A stretch of DNA of 64,000 nt from Roseivivax sp. GX 12232 (GTDB taxonomy: Bacteria > Pseudomonadota > Alphaproteobacteria > Rhodobacterales > Rhodobacteraceae): contig NZ_JAJSEC010000002.1 in assembly GCF_021272185.1 (NCBI RefSeq), positions 124,001 through 188,000 of the forward strand. Reading direction: 5' to 3'. Numbering within the stretch: the first letter of the stretch is position 1; every line of letters starts with the position of its first letter. Shown here piece after piece: positions 1 through 7,617 of the stretch. The position numbers and the translations under genes are program-made. Under the pieces are notes generated by a model. The model did no database searches, was not told where the DNA came from, and saw only the letters and a program-made list of their open reading frames with translations.

Positions 1-603
1 CTGGCGCAGCTGCCGGAGGCCCGCGCGCTGGCGCCCGGGGCGCGGCTGCCCGAGGATCTGACGGCGGTGATCGACGCCCGCCACCCCTGCGACCGCGCGG
101 GCCACTGGGCGCTCTGGCGCGCTGCCCGCGCCCGGGCGCTGCCGCTCCTGCGGCTCGAGCGGCCGGGCTATGTCCCGCGCCCCGGCGCGCGCTGGATCCG
201 CGTCCGCGACATGGCCCAAGCGCTGCGGCATCTGCCGCAGGGCGCCCGCGTCTTCGCCACCACCGGGGGCGAGGATTACGCCACGCTCGCGCGCTGGCGG
301 GGCCATCTGGTCCTGCGCCGGCGCGGCGGGGCAGGGGGCCGCCCCCCGGTCCGGGGCGCGCGCGTCCTGACCGCGCCGGGCCCCTTCGACGTGGCCGGAG
401 AGCGGGCGCTGATGCAAAGGCTCGGCGTCACACATCTCATCACCCGCGACGCCGGCGGCAGCGGCAGCTGGCCCAAGATCGAGGCCGCCCGCCGCCTCGG
501 CGTCACGGTCATCCTGATGTCCCGCGGCCCGGCGCCCCCGGGCCCCCGCGCAAGAACCCCCGAGGAGGCGCTTTCATGGCTGAGATCGGCCGCATCATCC
601 TGA
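1..603 (+). CDS. cobK: Precorrin-6A reductase, 5' end outside window
   Basis: Probable precorrin-6A (or cobalt-precorrin-6A) reductase, the NAD(P)H-dependent step of corrin ring synthesis for cobalamin. The reading frame is open from base 1, so 200 residues of the C-terminal part are visible and the start lies outside. Seen: the family signature VIDARHP at visible residues 23-29, an RLERPGY segment, a GGEDY turn, and a C-terminal block with the lysine-containing KIEAARRLG helix followed by VTVILMSRGP, as in the nucleotide-binding end of CobK. The last 28 bases overlap the start of the next gene, so the two are probably co-transcribed. The rest of a cob cluster presumably lies to the left, which is inference. 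An early GTG at 67 is internal and not needed as a start. Confidence 0.85.
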   Translation: MAQLPEARALAPGARLPEDLTAVIDARHPCDRAGHWALWRAARARALPLLRLERPGYVPRPGARWIRVRDMAQALRHLPQGARVFATTGGEDYATLARWRGHLVLRRRGGAGGRPPVRGARVLTAPGPFDVAGERALMQRLGVTHLITRDAGGSGSWPKIEAARRLGVTVILMSRGPAPPGPRARTPEEALSWLRSAASS

Positions 604-1211
604 CCGACGCCTGCGTCGCCGAGGGCGCGGCCTGGCTCGCCGAGGCCGAGCCGCGCTTTGCCCGCGCCATGGCGGCGACCGGGCCCCTGCCGCTGAGGCG
701 GACACCCGACGGCTTCGGCCAGCTTCTGAACGCCATCGTCAGCCAGCAGGTCTCGGTCGCCTCGGCGCGAGCGATCCGCGGCCGGCTCGAGGCGGCGGGC
801 TTCACCGAGGAGAGCGCGATCCGCGCGGTCTCGGAGGAGGAGCTGCGCGAGCATGGGTTGTCGCGGCAGAAGGCGCGCTACGCCAAGGCGCTGGCCGAGG
901 CGCGGATCGACTACGCCGCCCTGCGCGCCACGCCCACCCAGGAGGTCGTCGCAACGCTGACCGAGGTGAAGGGCATCGGCGTCTGGACCGCCGAGATCTA
1001 CGCGATGTTCGCGCTTGGCCGGGCGGATGTCTTCGCGCCCGGGGACCTGGCGCTACAGGAGGCCGCGCGGGTCCTCTTCGAGCTGCCCGAGCGCCCGCGC
1101 GAGAAACCCCTGCGCGAGATGGCCCGCGCCTGGTCGCCCTGGCGATCGGTTGCAGCCCGGGCGCTCTGGGCCTACTACCACGTGGCAAAGGATCGAGAGG
1201 GCATCGCATGA
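576..1211 (+). CDS. DNA-3-methyladenine glycosylase II (AlkA type)
   Basis: HhH-GPD superfamily base-excision glycosylase of 211 residues, expected to remove alkylated purines from DNA. Seen: the helix-hairpin-helix around residues 127-139 with core VKGIGVWTAE, followed by PGDLAL, where Asp157 is the expected catalytic aspartate. Upstream, FGQLLNAIVSQQVS is the conserved helix of the family. No C-terminal Fe-S cysteine cluster is present, which argues against an EndoIII/MutY member. The length fits short AlkA proteins that lack the N-terminal domain of E. coli AlkA. It overlaps the upstream cobK frame by 28 bases and the downstream esterase by ATGA, implying translational coupling. The pairing with cobalamin synthesis looks positional rather than functional. 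Confidence 0.88.
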   Translation: MAEIGRIILTDACVAEGAAWLAEAEPRFARAMAATGPLPLRRTPDGFGQLLNAIVSQQVSVASARAIRGRLEAAGFTEESAIRAVSEEELREHGLSRQKARYAKALAEARIDYAALRATPTQEVVATLTEVKGIGVWTAEIYAMFALGRADVFAPGDLALQEAARVLFELPERPREKPLREMARAWSPWRSVAARALWAYYHVAKDREGIA

Positions 1212-1873
1212 CGCGCGTATTGCAAGCCGGACGCAAGGAGCCCAAATCGGGCGACATCCGCTCCGTCGTGGTCTTCCTGCATGGCTATGGCGCCAATGGC
1301 GCGGACCTTCTGGGCCTCGCCGATCCCCTGGCCGAACATCTGCCCGACACGCTTTTCGTGGCGCCCGACGCGCCCGAGGCCTGCGCCGGGGCGCCCTTCG
1401 GCTTCCAGTGGTTCCCGATCCCCTGGATCGACGGCTCCAGCCAGGAGGACAGCGAAGAGGGCATGCGCGCCGCGGCCCAGGACCTCGACGCCTTCCTCGA
1501 CAGCCTGATGGTCGACGAGGACGTCATGCCCGAGCAGGTGGCGCTTTTCGGCTTCTCGCAGGGCACCATGATGAGCCTTCAGGTCGCCCCCCGGCGCGAG
1601 GATGCGCTGGCGGGCATCGCGGGCTTCTCGGGGCGGCTTCTGAACCCCGAGCTCCTGGTCGACGAGGTAGTGTCCCGCCCGCCGGTGCTGCTGGTCCATG
1701 GCGACCAGGACGACGTGGTGCCGCCTCAAAGCCTGCCCGAGGCCGCCGAGGCCCTGCAGAAGGCCGGCTGGACCGACGTCTACGCCCATGTGATGAAGGG
1801 CACCGCCCATGGCATCGACCCCGAGGGCCTGGGCGTGGCGCTGGCCTTCCTGCGCGACAAATGCGGCTTCTGA
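1208..1873 (+). CDS. Alpha/beta-hydrolase, phospholipase/carboxylesterase family
   Basis: Cytosolic serine esterase of 221 residues in the YpfH/acyl-protein-thioesterase-like group. Seen: FLHGYGANG (residues 23-31) as oxyanion-hole region, the nucleophile elbow GFSQG with Ser117, GDQDDVVP with the likely catalytic Asp169, and the closing His201 in GTAHGID. The start is the ATG of an ATGA overlap with the glycosylase gene. Natural substrate unknown; members hydrolyse short acyl esters or phospholipids. About 185 bases without a gene follow. Confidence 0.88.
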   Translation: MTRVLQAGRKEPKSGDIRSVVVFLHGYGANGADLLGLADPLAEHLPDTLFVAPDAPEACAGAPFGFQWFPIPWIDGSSQEDSEEGMRAAAQDLDAFLDSLMVDEDVMPEQVALFGFSQGTMMSLQVAPRREDALAGIAGFSGRLLNPELLVDEVVSRPPVLLVHGDQDDVVPPQSLPEAAEALQKAGWTDVYAHVMKGTAHGIDPEGLGVALAFLRDKCGF

Positions 1874-1955
1874 TCCCGCGCTGAGGTCTCTGCCTGTTAC
1901 GCAGGCGTTACCGACTCGCCTTACTTGTCCACAGCGACACCGTATATTGCGAGGC

Positions 1956-1983
1956 TTGCCAGGTGGCGAACGCGATATATAGT
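1956..1983 (+). promoter_or_regulatory. Candidate sigma-70 promoter of the HNH gene
   Basis: TTGCCA and TATAGT separated by 16 bases, in an AT-richer patch within GC-rich surroundings, about 75 bases upstream of the HNH endonuclease start. Pattern match only; no other support. Confidence 0.4.
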
Positions 1984-2057
1984 GGAGATGTGGCTGGGGC
2001 GGGGCGTCCCGCCCTGGTGCTTGAGACGAGCAGACAGGGCGAAGGACGACTCCGCAG

Positions 2058-2642
2058 ATGGACGGCGATTTCAGAACCAGCTTCGTACGGGAACCGGGGA
2101 GCCTCAGGCAGCATCCCGCGCTCGTGCTCAACGCGGATTACAGGCCGCTTTCCTATTACCCATTGAGCCTCTGGCCCTGGCAGGAGGCGGTGAAGGCGGC
2201 CTTCCTCGACCGGGTGGACATCATCGCCGAATACGACGAGGTCGTCCGAAGCCCCTCGATGAGCCTCAGGATCCCCAGCGTCGTCGTCCTCAAGGATTTC
2301 GTCAAACTCCAGAAGCGCGTGGCCTTCACGCGCTTCAATCTTTTTCTGAGGGATGAATTCCGCTGCCAATACTGCGGATCGAAGGGCGATCTGACCTTCG
2401 ACCATGTTGTGCCGCGCGCCTCGGGCGGGATCACCAGCTGGGAAAACGTCGTCGCGGCCTGCGCGCCCTGCAACCTGCGCAAGGGCTCGAAGAGCCTGCG
2501 CCGCTCGGGCCTGACGCTGCGCAAGCCGCCGCGCCAGCCCGGCGCGGAGGAGCTGCGCAACATGGGCCGGAAGTTCCCGCCGAACCACCTGCACGACAGC
2601 TGGATCGACTTCCTCTACTGGGACGCCGAGCTCGAGGCCTGA
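2058..2642 (+). CDS. HNH endonuclease family protein
   Basis: 194-residue HNH-type protein widespread in alphaproteobacterial chromosomes. Seen: a zinc-knuckle pair CQYC (residues 103-106) and CAPC (135-138) bracketing the HNH core DHVVPR (115-120, metal and general-base histidine) and Asn130. The N-terminal hundred residues carry the conserved ADYRPLSYYPLSLWPWQEAV block, shared with a house-keeping subfamily of unknown role. The start ATG has a GAAGGA Shine-Dalgarno nine bases upstream. No neighbouring methyltransferase or phage genes suggest restriction or packaging, so a housekeeping DNA-processing role is more likely. The end overlaps the convergent MFS gene by 28 bases. Confidence 0.88.
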   Translation: MDGDFRTSFVREPGSLRQHPALVLNADYRPLSYYPLSLWPWQEAVKAAFLDRVDIIAEYDEVVRSPSMSLRIPSVVVLKDFVKLQKRVAFTRFNLFLRDEFRCQYCGSKGDLTFDHVVPRASGGITSWENVVAACAPCNLRKGSKSLRRSGLTLRKPPRQPGAEELRNMGRKFPPNHLHDSWIDFLYWDAELEA

Positions 2643-4120
2643 GGTTTCAGCCCCAGCCAGGCGACCAGCGCGCTCGCGGCCGACAGCGCCGCGGCGGTTG
2701 CCGCAACCGCCTGGAAACCCGCGTTGGTGGCGCTCACGTGGTCCGCGCCGCTGCTCGCGGCGGCAAAGCTCTCGGTCCCGCCTGAGAACGCATAGACCGC
2801 CCCGGCCAAGGCCCCGGCCAGTGCCACGGCGATCAGCCCCGCGACCCGCGTCACCGCGTTGTTGATGCCCGAGGCGATGCCGGTCTCACCCTCGGCCACC
2901 GCCCCCATGACCGCCGTCGAGAGGGGCGCCACCACCAGCGCCATGCCGAGGCCCGCCAGCGCCATGCAGGGCAGCACGACGCGCCAGAACTCCTGCAGCG
3001 GCACCGTCAGCGCCAGCGCGCCATAGGCCAGGGCGACCAGCCCCGAGCCCGCCGCGATCGGCAGGCGCGGGCCGATCCGGTCGGCCAGCCGCCCGACCCA
3101 GGGCGAGAGCGTCGAGATGAAGACCGAGAGCGGCGCGAAGGCCAGCGCCGCGGTCAGCGGGCTGATGCCCCAGGTCGCGATCAGCGTCATCGGCAGGTAG
3201 AAGAGCATCGCCGTCAGCGCGAAATACAGGAAGAACGACAGAAGGTTGGCCGCCGCGAAGACGCGGTTGGCAAAGAGCCCCAGCGGCACCATGGGCGCGC
3301 GCACCCGGGCCTGGGAATAAAGAAAGACCGCGAAGATCGCGGCGCCGGCGCCGGCGAGGTCCCAGCGCAGCCGCCCGCCGTGGCCCGCGCCTTCGCCGCC
3401 CGAGAGCCCCCAGGCGATCAGCAAAAGCCCCAGCGTCGCGAGGCCCGCGCCCAGGACATCGAGCGGGCGGTCCTCCTGGGTGCGCCCGCCCGAGGCGAAG
3501 CGCCAGAGCAGCCAGAGCGCCAGCCCCCCGAGCGGCAGGTTCACCGCGAAGATCCAGCGCCAGGCCGCATCGCCGAAAGTGTCGAGCGCCAGCCCGCCCA
3601 CCACCGGCCCGAGCGCGGTGGTCAGCGCCGAGGCGGCGGCCCAGGTGCCGATCGCCTGGCCGCGCTCCTCGCGCGGGTAGGCCTGGCTGATCAGCGCCAG
3701 CGAGCCCGGCACCATGAGCGCCGCGCCGATGCCCTGGATCGCCCGCGCGCCGATCAGCAGCTCGGGGCTCGGCGCGACCGCGCAGACCATGGAGGCCAGG
3801 ACGAAGACCGCGATGCCAAGCCCGAAGACCCGCGCCACGCCGAAGCGGTCGCCAAGCGCGCCGCCCAGGAGGATCAGCGCCGAGAGCGTCAGCAGGTAGG
3901 CATTGCCGATCCACTGCGCCTCGACCAGCGAGGCGTCGAGCGTGGCGCGCATGGCGGGCAGGGCGATGGCCACCACGCTGCCGTCGATGAAGCCCAGGGC
4001 CGAGGCCAGGATCGCCGCGGCCAGCAGGTATTTCCGCGCCCCCGCCGTGCAGAGGGCGGAATCGAAAACGGGCCCCCGCGTGGCGGAGGCCCGTCCGTCA
4101 TCTGTCCCGGTGTCCGTCAT
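2615..4120 (-). CDS. MFS multidrug efflux transporter (DHA2/EmrB-QacA type)
   Basis: Inner-membrane drug:proton antiporter of 501 residues; 14 transmembrane helices are expected for this length and family. Seen: the first helix with GFIDGSVVAIALPAM, typical of DHA2 members, the loop GDRFGVARVF (motif A), and the helix-5 region with ALGPVVGG (antiporter motif C). It sits 22 bases downstream of the bactofilin gene on the same strand and may be the last gene of the M23-bactofilin transcript. No membrane-fusion partner (EmrA) is adjacent, so it probably works alone in the inner membrane. Substrate unknown. Its 3' end overlaps the convergent HNH gene. Confidence 0.9.
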   Translation of the reverse strand: MTDTGTDDGRASATRGPVFDSALCTAGARKYLLAAAILASALGFIDGSVVAIALPAMRATLDASLVEAQWIGNAYLLTLSALILLGGALGDRFGVARVFGLGIAVFVLASMVCAVAPSPELLIGARAIQGIGAALMVPGSLALISQAYPREERGQAIGTWAAASALTTALGPVVGGLALDTFGDAAWRWIFAVNLPLGGLALWLLWRFASGGRTQEDRPLDVLGAGLATLGLLLIAWGLSGGEGAGHGGRLRWDLAGAGAAIFAVFLYSQARVRAPMVPLGLFANRVFAAANLLSFFLYFALTAMLFYLPMTLIATWGISPLTAALAFAPLSVFISTLSPWVGRLADRIGPRLPIAAGSGLVALAYGALALTVPLQEFWRVVLPCMALAGLGMALVVAPLSTAVMGAVAEGETGIASGINNAVTRVAGLIAVALAGALAGAVYAFSGGTESFAAASSGADHVSATNAGFQAVAATAAALSAASALVAWLGLKPQASSSASQ

Positions 4121-4142
4121 GGCGCGGACACCCCGGGGCGCA

Positions 4143-4694
4143 TCAGCTGGTCTGCTGCGCGGGCTTCTGCGCCGGCGCGGCGGATTGCGACTGGCCGCCC
4201 GCGGCCTGGCCCTGCGCGGCGGCGGGCTTGCCCTTGTTGGTCGACAGCGGGTCGTCCTGGCGCTGCACCGAGCCCTCGAAATGCGCGCCGCTCTCGATCG
4301 CGATGGTCTTGTGAATGATGTCGCCCTCGACGCGGGCGGTGGCGGTCAGGCGGACCTTCAGGCCGCGCACGCGGCCGACGATGCGGCCGTTGATCACCAC
4401 GTCGTCGGCGATGACCTCGCCCTTGATGGTGGCGCTTTCGCCGATGGTCAGCAGATGCGCGCGGATGTCGCCCTCGACGGTGCCCTCGACCTGGATGTCG
4501 CCCGAGGTCTTCAGGTTGCCCTCGACGTGCAGATCGGCCGAAAGGATCGAGGCCGGCGGCTTGGCCTTGGGCGCGGAGGGCTTGAAGTCCGACTTGTAGT
4601 CCGGGGCGGCGGGCTTGGCGCTATCAGAGGCGGACGACGGTTTCGGCTCGTCCGCCTTCGGTGCGGGGTCGTTGATCTTGCTCTTAGAAAACAT
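4143..4694 (-). CDS. Bactofilin (polymer-forming cytoskeletal protein)
   Basis: Bactofilin of 183 residues; the family forms nucleotide-free beta-helical filaments that position cell-wall enzymes. Seen: a proline/lysine-rich disordered N-terminus (residues 1-45), the right-handed beta-helix repeats from about 47 to 150 (for example ADLHVEGNLKTSGDIQVEGTV and GEVIADDVVINGRIVGRV), and a Q/A-rich disordered tail, all as in the family. Its start overlaps the stop of the M23 peptidase gene by 11 bases, so the pair is translationally coupled. This linkage is known in alphaproteobacteria, where bactofilin recruits the peptidase to growth zones; here that is inference from context. Confidence 0.92.
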   Translation of the reverse strand: MFSKSKINDPAPKADEPKPSSASDSAKPAAPDYKSDFKPSAPKAKPPASILSADLHVEGNLKTSGDIQVEGTVEGDIRAHLLTIGESATIKGEVIADDVVINGRIVGRVRGLKVRLTATARVEGDIIHKTIAIESGAHFEGSVQRQDDPLSTNKGKPAAAQGQAAGGQSQSAAPAQKPAQQTS

Positions 4695-5994
4695 CGTTCG
4701 CAGCCTTGATATAGGTCATGGGATTCACGGGCTTACCGCCGACGCGCACCTCGTAATGCAGATGGGTGCCGGTCGAACGTCCGGTATTCCCCATAGCAGC
4801 AATCTGCTGCCCGCGCGAGACCCTTTGACCCACCTTGACCAGGAGCTTGGAATTATGGGCGTAGCGGGTCTCGATCCCGAACTCGTGCTTGATCTTCACC
4901 AGGCGGCCGTATCCCGACTGCCAGCCGGCATGCACAACGGTGCCGTCGGCGGTGGCATAGATCGGCGTCCCATGCGGCGCGGCGAAGTCGGTGCCGGCGT
5001 GCAACCGGCCCCAGCGGTAGCCGAAGCCCGAGGTGAAGCGGAAGGGATCGCGCAGCGGCGAGGCGAAGGGCGCCTTCTGCGCGGCGATCCGGTAGAGGTT
5101 CAGCCGGTCCATCTGGTTGAGGATGCGGTTGGCGCGTTCGGCATCGGCGCCCAGATCCTCGCCGCGGGTCGAGAAGGACAGCGGCGTCAGCGGGCCGCCC
5201 TGGCCGGAATAGCCGCGGCGCACCTGGCTGATGATCTGGTCGGGGTCCATGCCCGCGGCCTCGAACATCTTGTCGAGCGGCTTGACCGAGACGGTCATCG
5301 CCTCTTCGAGCTGGCGGAAGATCATGTCGTTCTTCTCTTCCATCAGCCGGATCTCGGTGCGCATCTCGTCGGCGCGCACAAAGGCGTCCTCGGCGTCGGC
5401 GACCACCTGGTCGCGCTCGGCGGCGGTGCGCGACAGCGCGTCGGTCAGAAGCGCCACGGTCTCGTTCTCGCCCGAGCCCGAGGCGGGCATTCCGCCCTCG
5501 GCCTCGAGATCGCCCTTCAGCGCGGCGTATTGCTCGCGGGCGGCCTCGCGCTCCTTCATGGTCTTGCCGAGGGTCGATTGCACCACGTCGAGCCCGGTCT
5601 CCAGCTCGCGCACCTTGTTCTGCGCGGCCAGAAGCTCGGACTGCATCATCGAGACCTCGTCGAGCGCGGCGTTGAAGCGCTCCTGCGCGGCCACGGCCTC
5701 GGCGGCGCGGGCGTCGCGTTCCTCGGAGAGCGCGTTCAACCGTTGCTGATAAGTCACCTGATCGCGCAGAGCCTGATCGCGGAAGTTTCCAGCGCCGATC
5801 GAATCCATCAGAAGAACGGCAGTGGCGATGATCGTCCATCCGACCACCACGGTGCCGCCCAGCGTTGCGATGGCCTGGGTTTCCGGTCTCAGCCGGATGA
5901 AGCGGGTATCCGTGTCGGATTTCAGAAACAGTCGACGTTCAGGAAAGTACCGCTCCAGCGTCGAGTGGAGCTTGATGACAAGCTGCGTCCGCAA
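4684..5994 (-). CDS. M23 family peptidoglycan endopeptidase, membrane-anchored
   Basis: Type II inner-membrane protein predicted to cut peptide cross-links in the periplasm. With the chosen TTG start it has 436 residues: a cytoplasmic arginine-rich N-terminus, one transmembrane helix at about 44-66, a long coiled coil from about 80 to 210, and a C-terminal LytM domain. The zinc ligands are visible: His332 and Asp336 in HAGTDF, and His413 in GTHLHY, with His411 as catalytic base. The TTG at 5992-5994 was preferred over an in-frame GTG at 6024 because AAGAGGA lies nine bases upstream and relatives begin near this residue. It is coupled to the bactofilin gene downstream. Confidence 0.87.
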   Translation of the reverse strand: MRTQLVIKLHSTLERYFPERRLFLKSDTDTRFIRLRPETQAIATLGGTVVVGWTIIATAVLLMDSIGAGNFRDQALRDQVTYQQRLNALSEERDARAAEAVAAQERFNAALDEVSMMQSELLAAQNKVRELETGLDVVQSTLGKTMKEREAAREQYAALKGDLEAEGGMPASGSGENETVALLTDALSRTAAERDQVVADAEDAFVRADEMRTEIRLMEEKNDMIFRQLEEAMTVSVKPLDKMFEAAGMDPDQIISQVRRGYSGQGGPLTPLSFSTRGEDLGADAERANRILNQMDRLNLYRIAAQKAPFASPLRDPFRFTSGFGYRWGRLHAGTDFAAPHGTPIYATADGTVVHAGWQSGYGRLVKIKHEFGIETRYAHNSKLLVKVGQRVSRGQQIAAMGNTGRSTGTHLHYEVRVGGKPVNPMTYIKAANDVF

Positions 5995-6197
5995 GTGTCC
6001 GTGTCCTCTTCCCGTCCCAATCACGGCGCTCGTTTCCCCTCACGGCACCTTGAGGCAAGGGGTTACAAAGACATTTCCGATAGCGCAACTTTTTCGGGCT
6101 TTGGAGCTGGCCAGACGGGCGGTTTCATGCCGTGTGGGCGAAAATCCGCCGATTCTGCGTGCCGTCTGGCGGAATTTTCGCGGTGTGCAGCGCGGGG

Positions 6198-7004
6198 CTA
6201 CTGCGCCAGCGGCCAGTAGAAATCCGGCGCGAGCCCGGCCTCGGCGCGCTTTTCCTCGTTGAACGGCGGCTTCAGGGCGCCCTTGAAATAGCGCCGGACG
6301 AGGCGGTGAAACTCGGGCGTCGGGTCGGTCTCATGGCGCCCGCAAAGGTAGTGGAACCACTTCGAGCCATAGGCCACATGGCCCACTTCCTCGGCGTAGA
6401 TGGTCTCGAGCGCGGCGACCGCGCTGTCGGCCCCGGCCTTGCGGAAGATCTCGATCATGCCCGGTGTCACGTCGAGCCCGCGCGCCTCGAGGACCATGGG
6501 CACCACGGCCAGCCGGCCGGGCAGGTCGTCCACCGTGTCCTCGGCGGCGCGCCACATGCCGGCATGGGCGGGCAGGGCGCCATAGTGGCTGCCCGCCTCC
6601 TCGAGGCAGTCGCACATCAGGTTGAAATGCTTGGATTCCTCGTCCGCCGCCCGGACCCAGTCGTCGTAGAAACCCAGCGGCATCGGCGTGCCGGTGAAGC
6701 GCGGGATGATGTCCCAGTGCAGGTCGACGGCGTTGAGCTCGATGTGGGCGACCGCGTGCAGAAGCGCGATGCGCCCGGCCTCGGAGCCGGGCTTGCGCTT
6801 GGGCACGTCGCGGGGGTCGCGCAGCTCGGGCGCCTCGGGGCGCGCGGGCCGCAGCGGCGGCTGGGCCGCGCCCAGCGGGACTTCCTTGCCCTCGGCCCGG
6901 GCGGCCTGCCACTCCGCCGCGTATCTACGCGACTTGGCGGTCTTCTCGCGTCCGTCGGCGGTGGTCAGCACGTCCACCGCCATCTCTGCCAGGCTCATCT
7001 GCAT
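6198..7004 (-). CDS. DUF455 ferritin-like protein
   Basis: 268-residue protein of the DUF455 family, which has a ferritin-like four-helix bundle. Seen: likely metal ligands in HAVAHIELNAVDLHWD (residues 83-98, with Glu89), ADEESKHF (120-127) and, later, AEEVGHVAYGS, a spacing like that of diiron carboxylate proteins such as MiaE. Enzymatic activity is not established for the family, so none is assigned. It is transcribed in the same direction as the downstream M23 gene, 173 bases away, and 42 bases after the peroxiredoxin gene; an oxidative-stress link with the peroxiredoxin is possible but only positional. Confidence 0.85.
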   Translation of the reverse strand: MQMSLAEMAVDVLTTADGREKTAKSRRYAAEWQAARAEGKEVPLGAAQPPLRPARPEAPELRDPRDVPKRKPGSEAGRIALLHAVAHIELNAVDLHWDIIPRFTGTPMPLGFYDDWVRAADEESKHFNLMCDCLEEAGSHYGALPAHAGMWRAAEDTVDDLPGRLAVVPMVLEARGLDVTPGMIEIFRKAGADSAVAALETIYAEEVGHVAYGSKWFHYLCGRHETDPTPEFHRLVRRYFKGALKPPFNEEKRAEAGLAPDFYWPLAQ

Positions 7005-7046
7005 CAGGCGCCTTCTCCCGCGTCTTCTTCGATGCGGGCGGGCCTA

Positions 7047-7508
7047 TCAGAGCTCTTTGACGCGCTCCAGCACCGCGTCGGCATGGCCCGGCACCTTCAC
7101 CTTGCGCCAGACCTCGGCGAGCCGCCCCTCGGCGTCGATCAGGAAGGTCGCGCGCTCGATACCCATGAAGGTCTTGCCGTACATCTTCTTCTCGACCCAG
7201 ACGCCGAAATCCTCCGAGGTCGAGCCCGCCTCGTCGGAGAGAAGCGGCACGGTGAGCGACTTCTTGGCCATGAACTTGTCATGGCTCGCGAGGCTGTCCT
7301 TGGAGATGCCGTAGACCTTCACGCCGGCGGCTTCGAACTCGGGCAGGAGGCGGGTGAAATCCTCGTTCTCCTTGGTGCAGCCCGAGGTGTCGTCGCGGGG
7401 GTAGAAGAACAGCACCACCGGCGCGCCGCGCAGCGCCGAGAGCGTCACCTCGGCGCCGCCGGTCACCGGCAGGGTAAAGTCGGGGGCCATCTCGCCGCGC
7501 TCGGGCAT
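7047..7508 (-). CDS. bcp: Thioredoxin-dependent peroxiredoxin (BCP/PrxQ type)
   Basis: Reduces hydrogen peroxide and organic hydroperoxides in the cytosol. The protein has 153 residues from the ATG at 7508, which is preceded by AGAGGA seven bases upstream; longer frame extensions lack support. Seen: FFYPRDDTSGCTKENEDF with peroxidatic Cys44 and the Thr/Arg environment of the family. The residue five after Cys44, which is the resolving cysteine in E. coli-type BCP, is Asn here, so this member must use a one-cysteine mechanism or another thiol. It is divergent from the AsmA-like gene across a 109-base promoter region. Confidence 0.9.
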   Translation of the reverse strand: MPERGEMAPDFTLPVTGGAEVTLSALRGAPVVLFFYPRDDTSGCTKENEDFTRLLPEFEAAGVKVYGISKDSLASHDKFMAKKSLTVPLLSDEAGSTSEDFGVWVEKKMYGKTFMGIERATFLIDAEGRLAEVWRKVKVPGHADAVLERVKEL

Positions 7509-7617
7509 CCTGTCATCCTCTTGATCGTGACCGCGCTGCCCCGTTCCCAAAGTGGTCGGTTTCGCGCTAGTGAATGTATCGCAGGCGCGAGGATAAACCG
7601 GCGGGGCGTGGCTTCCA

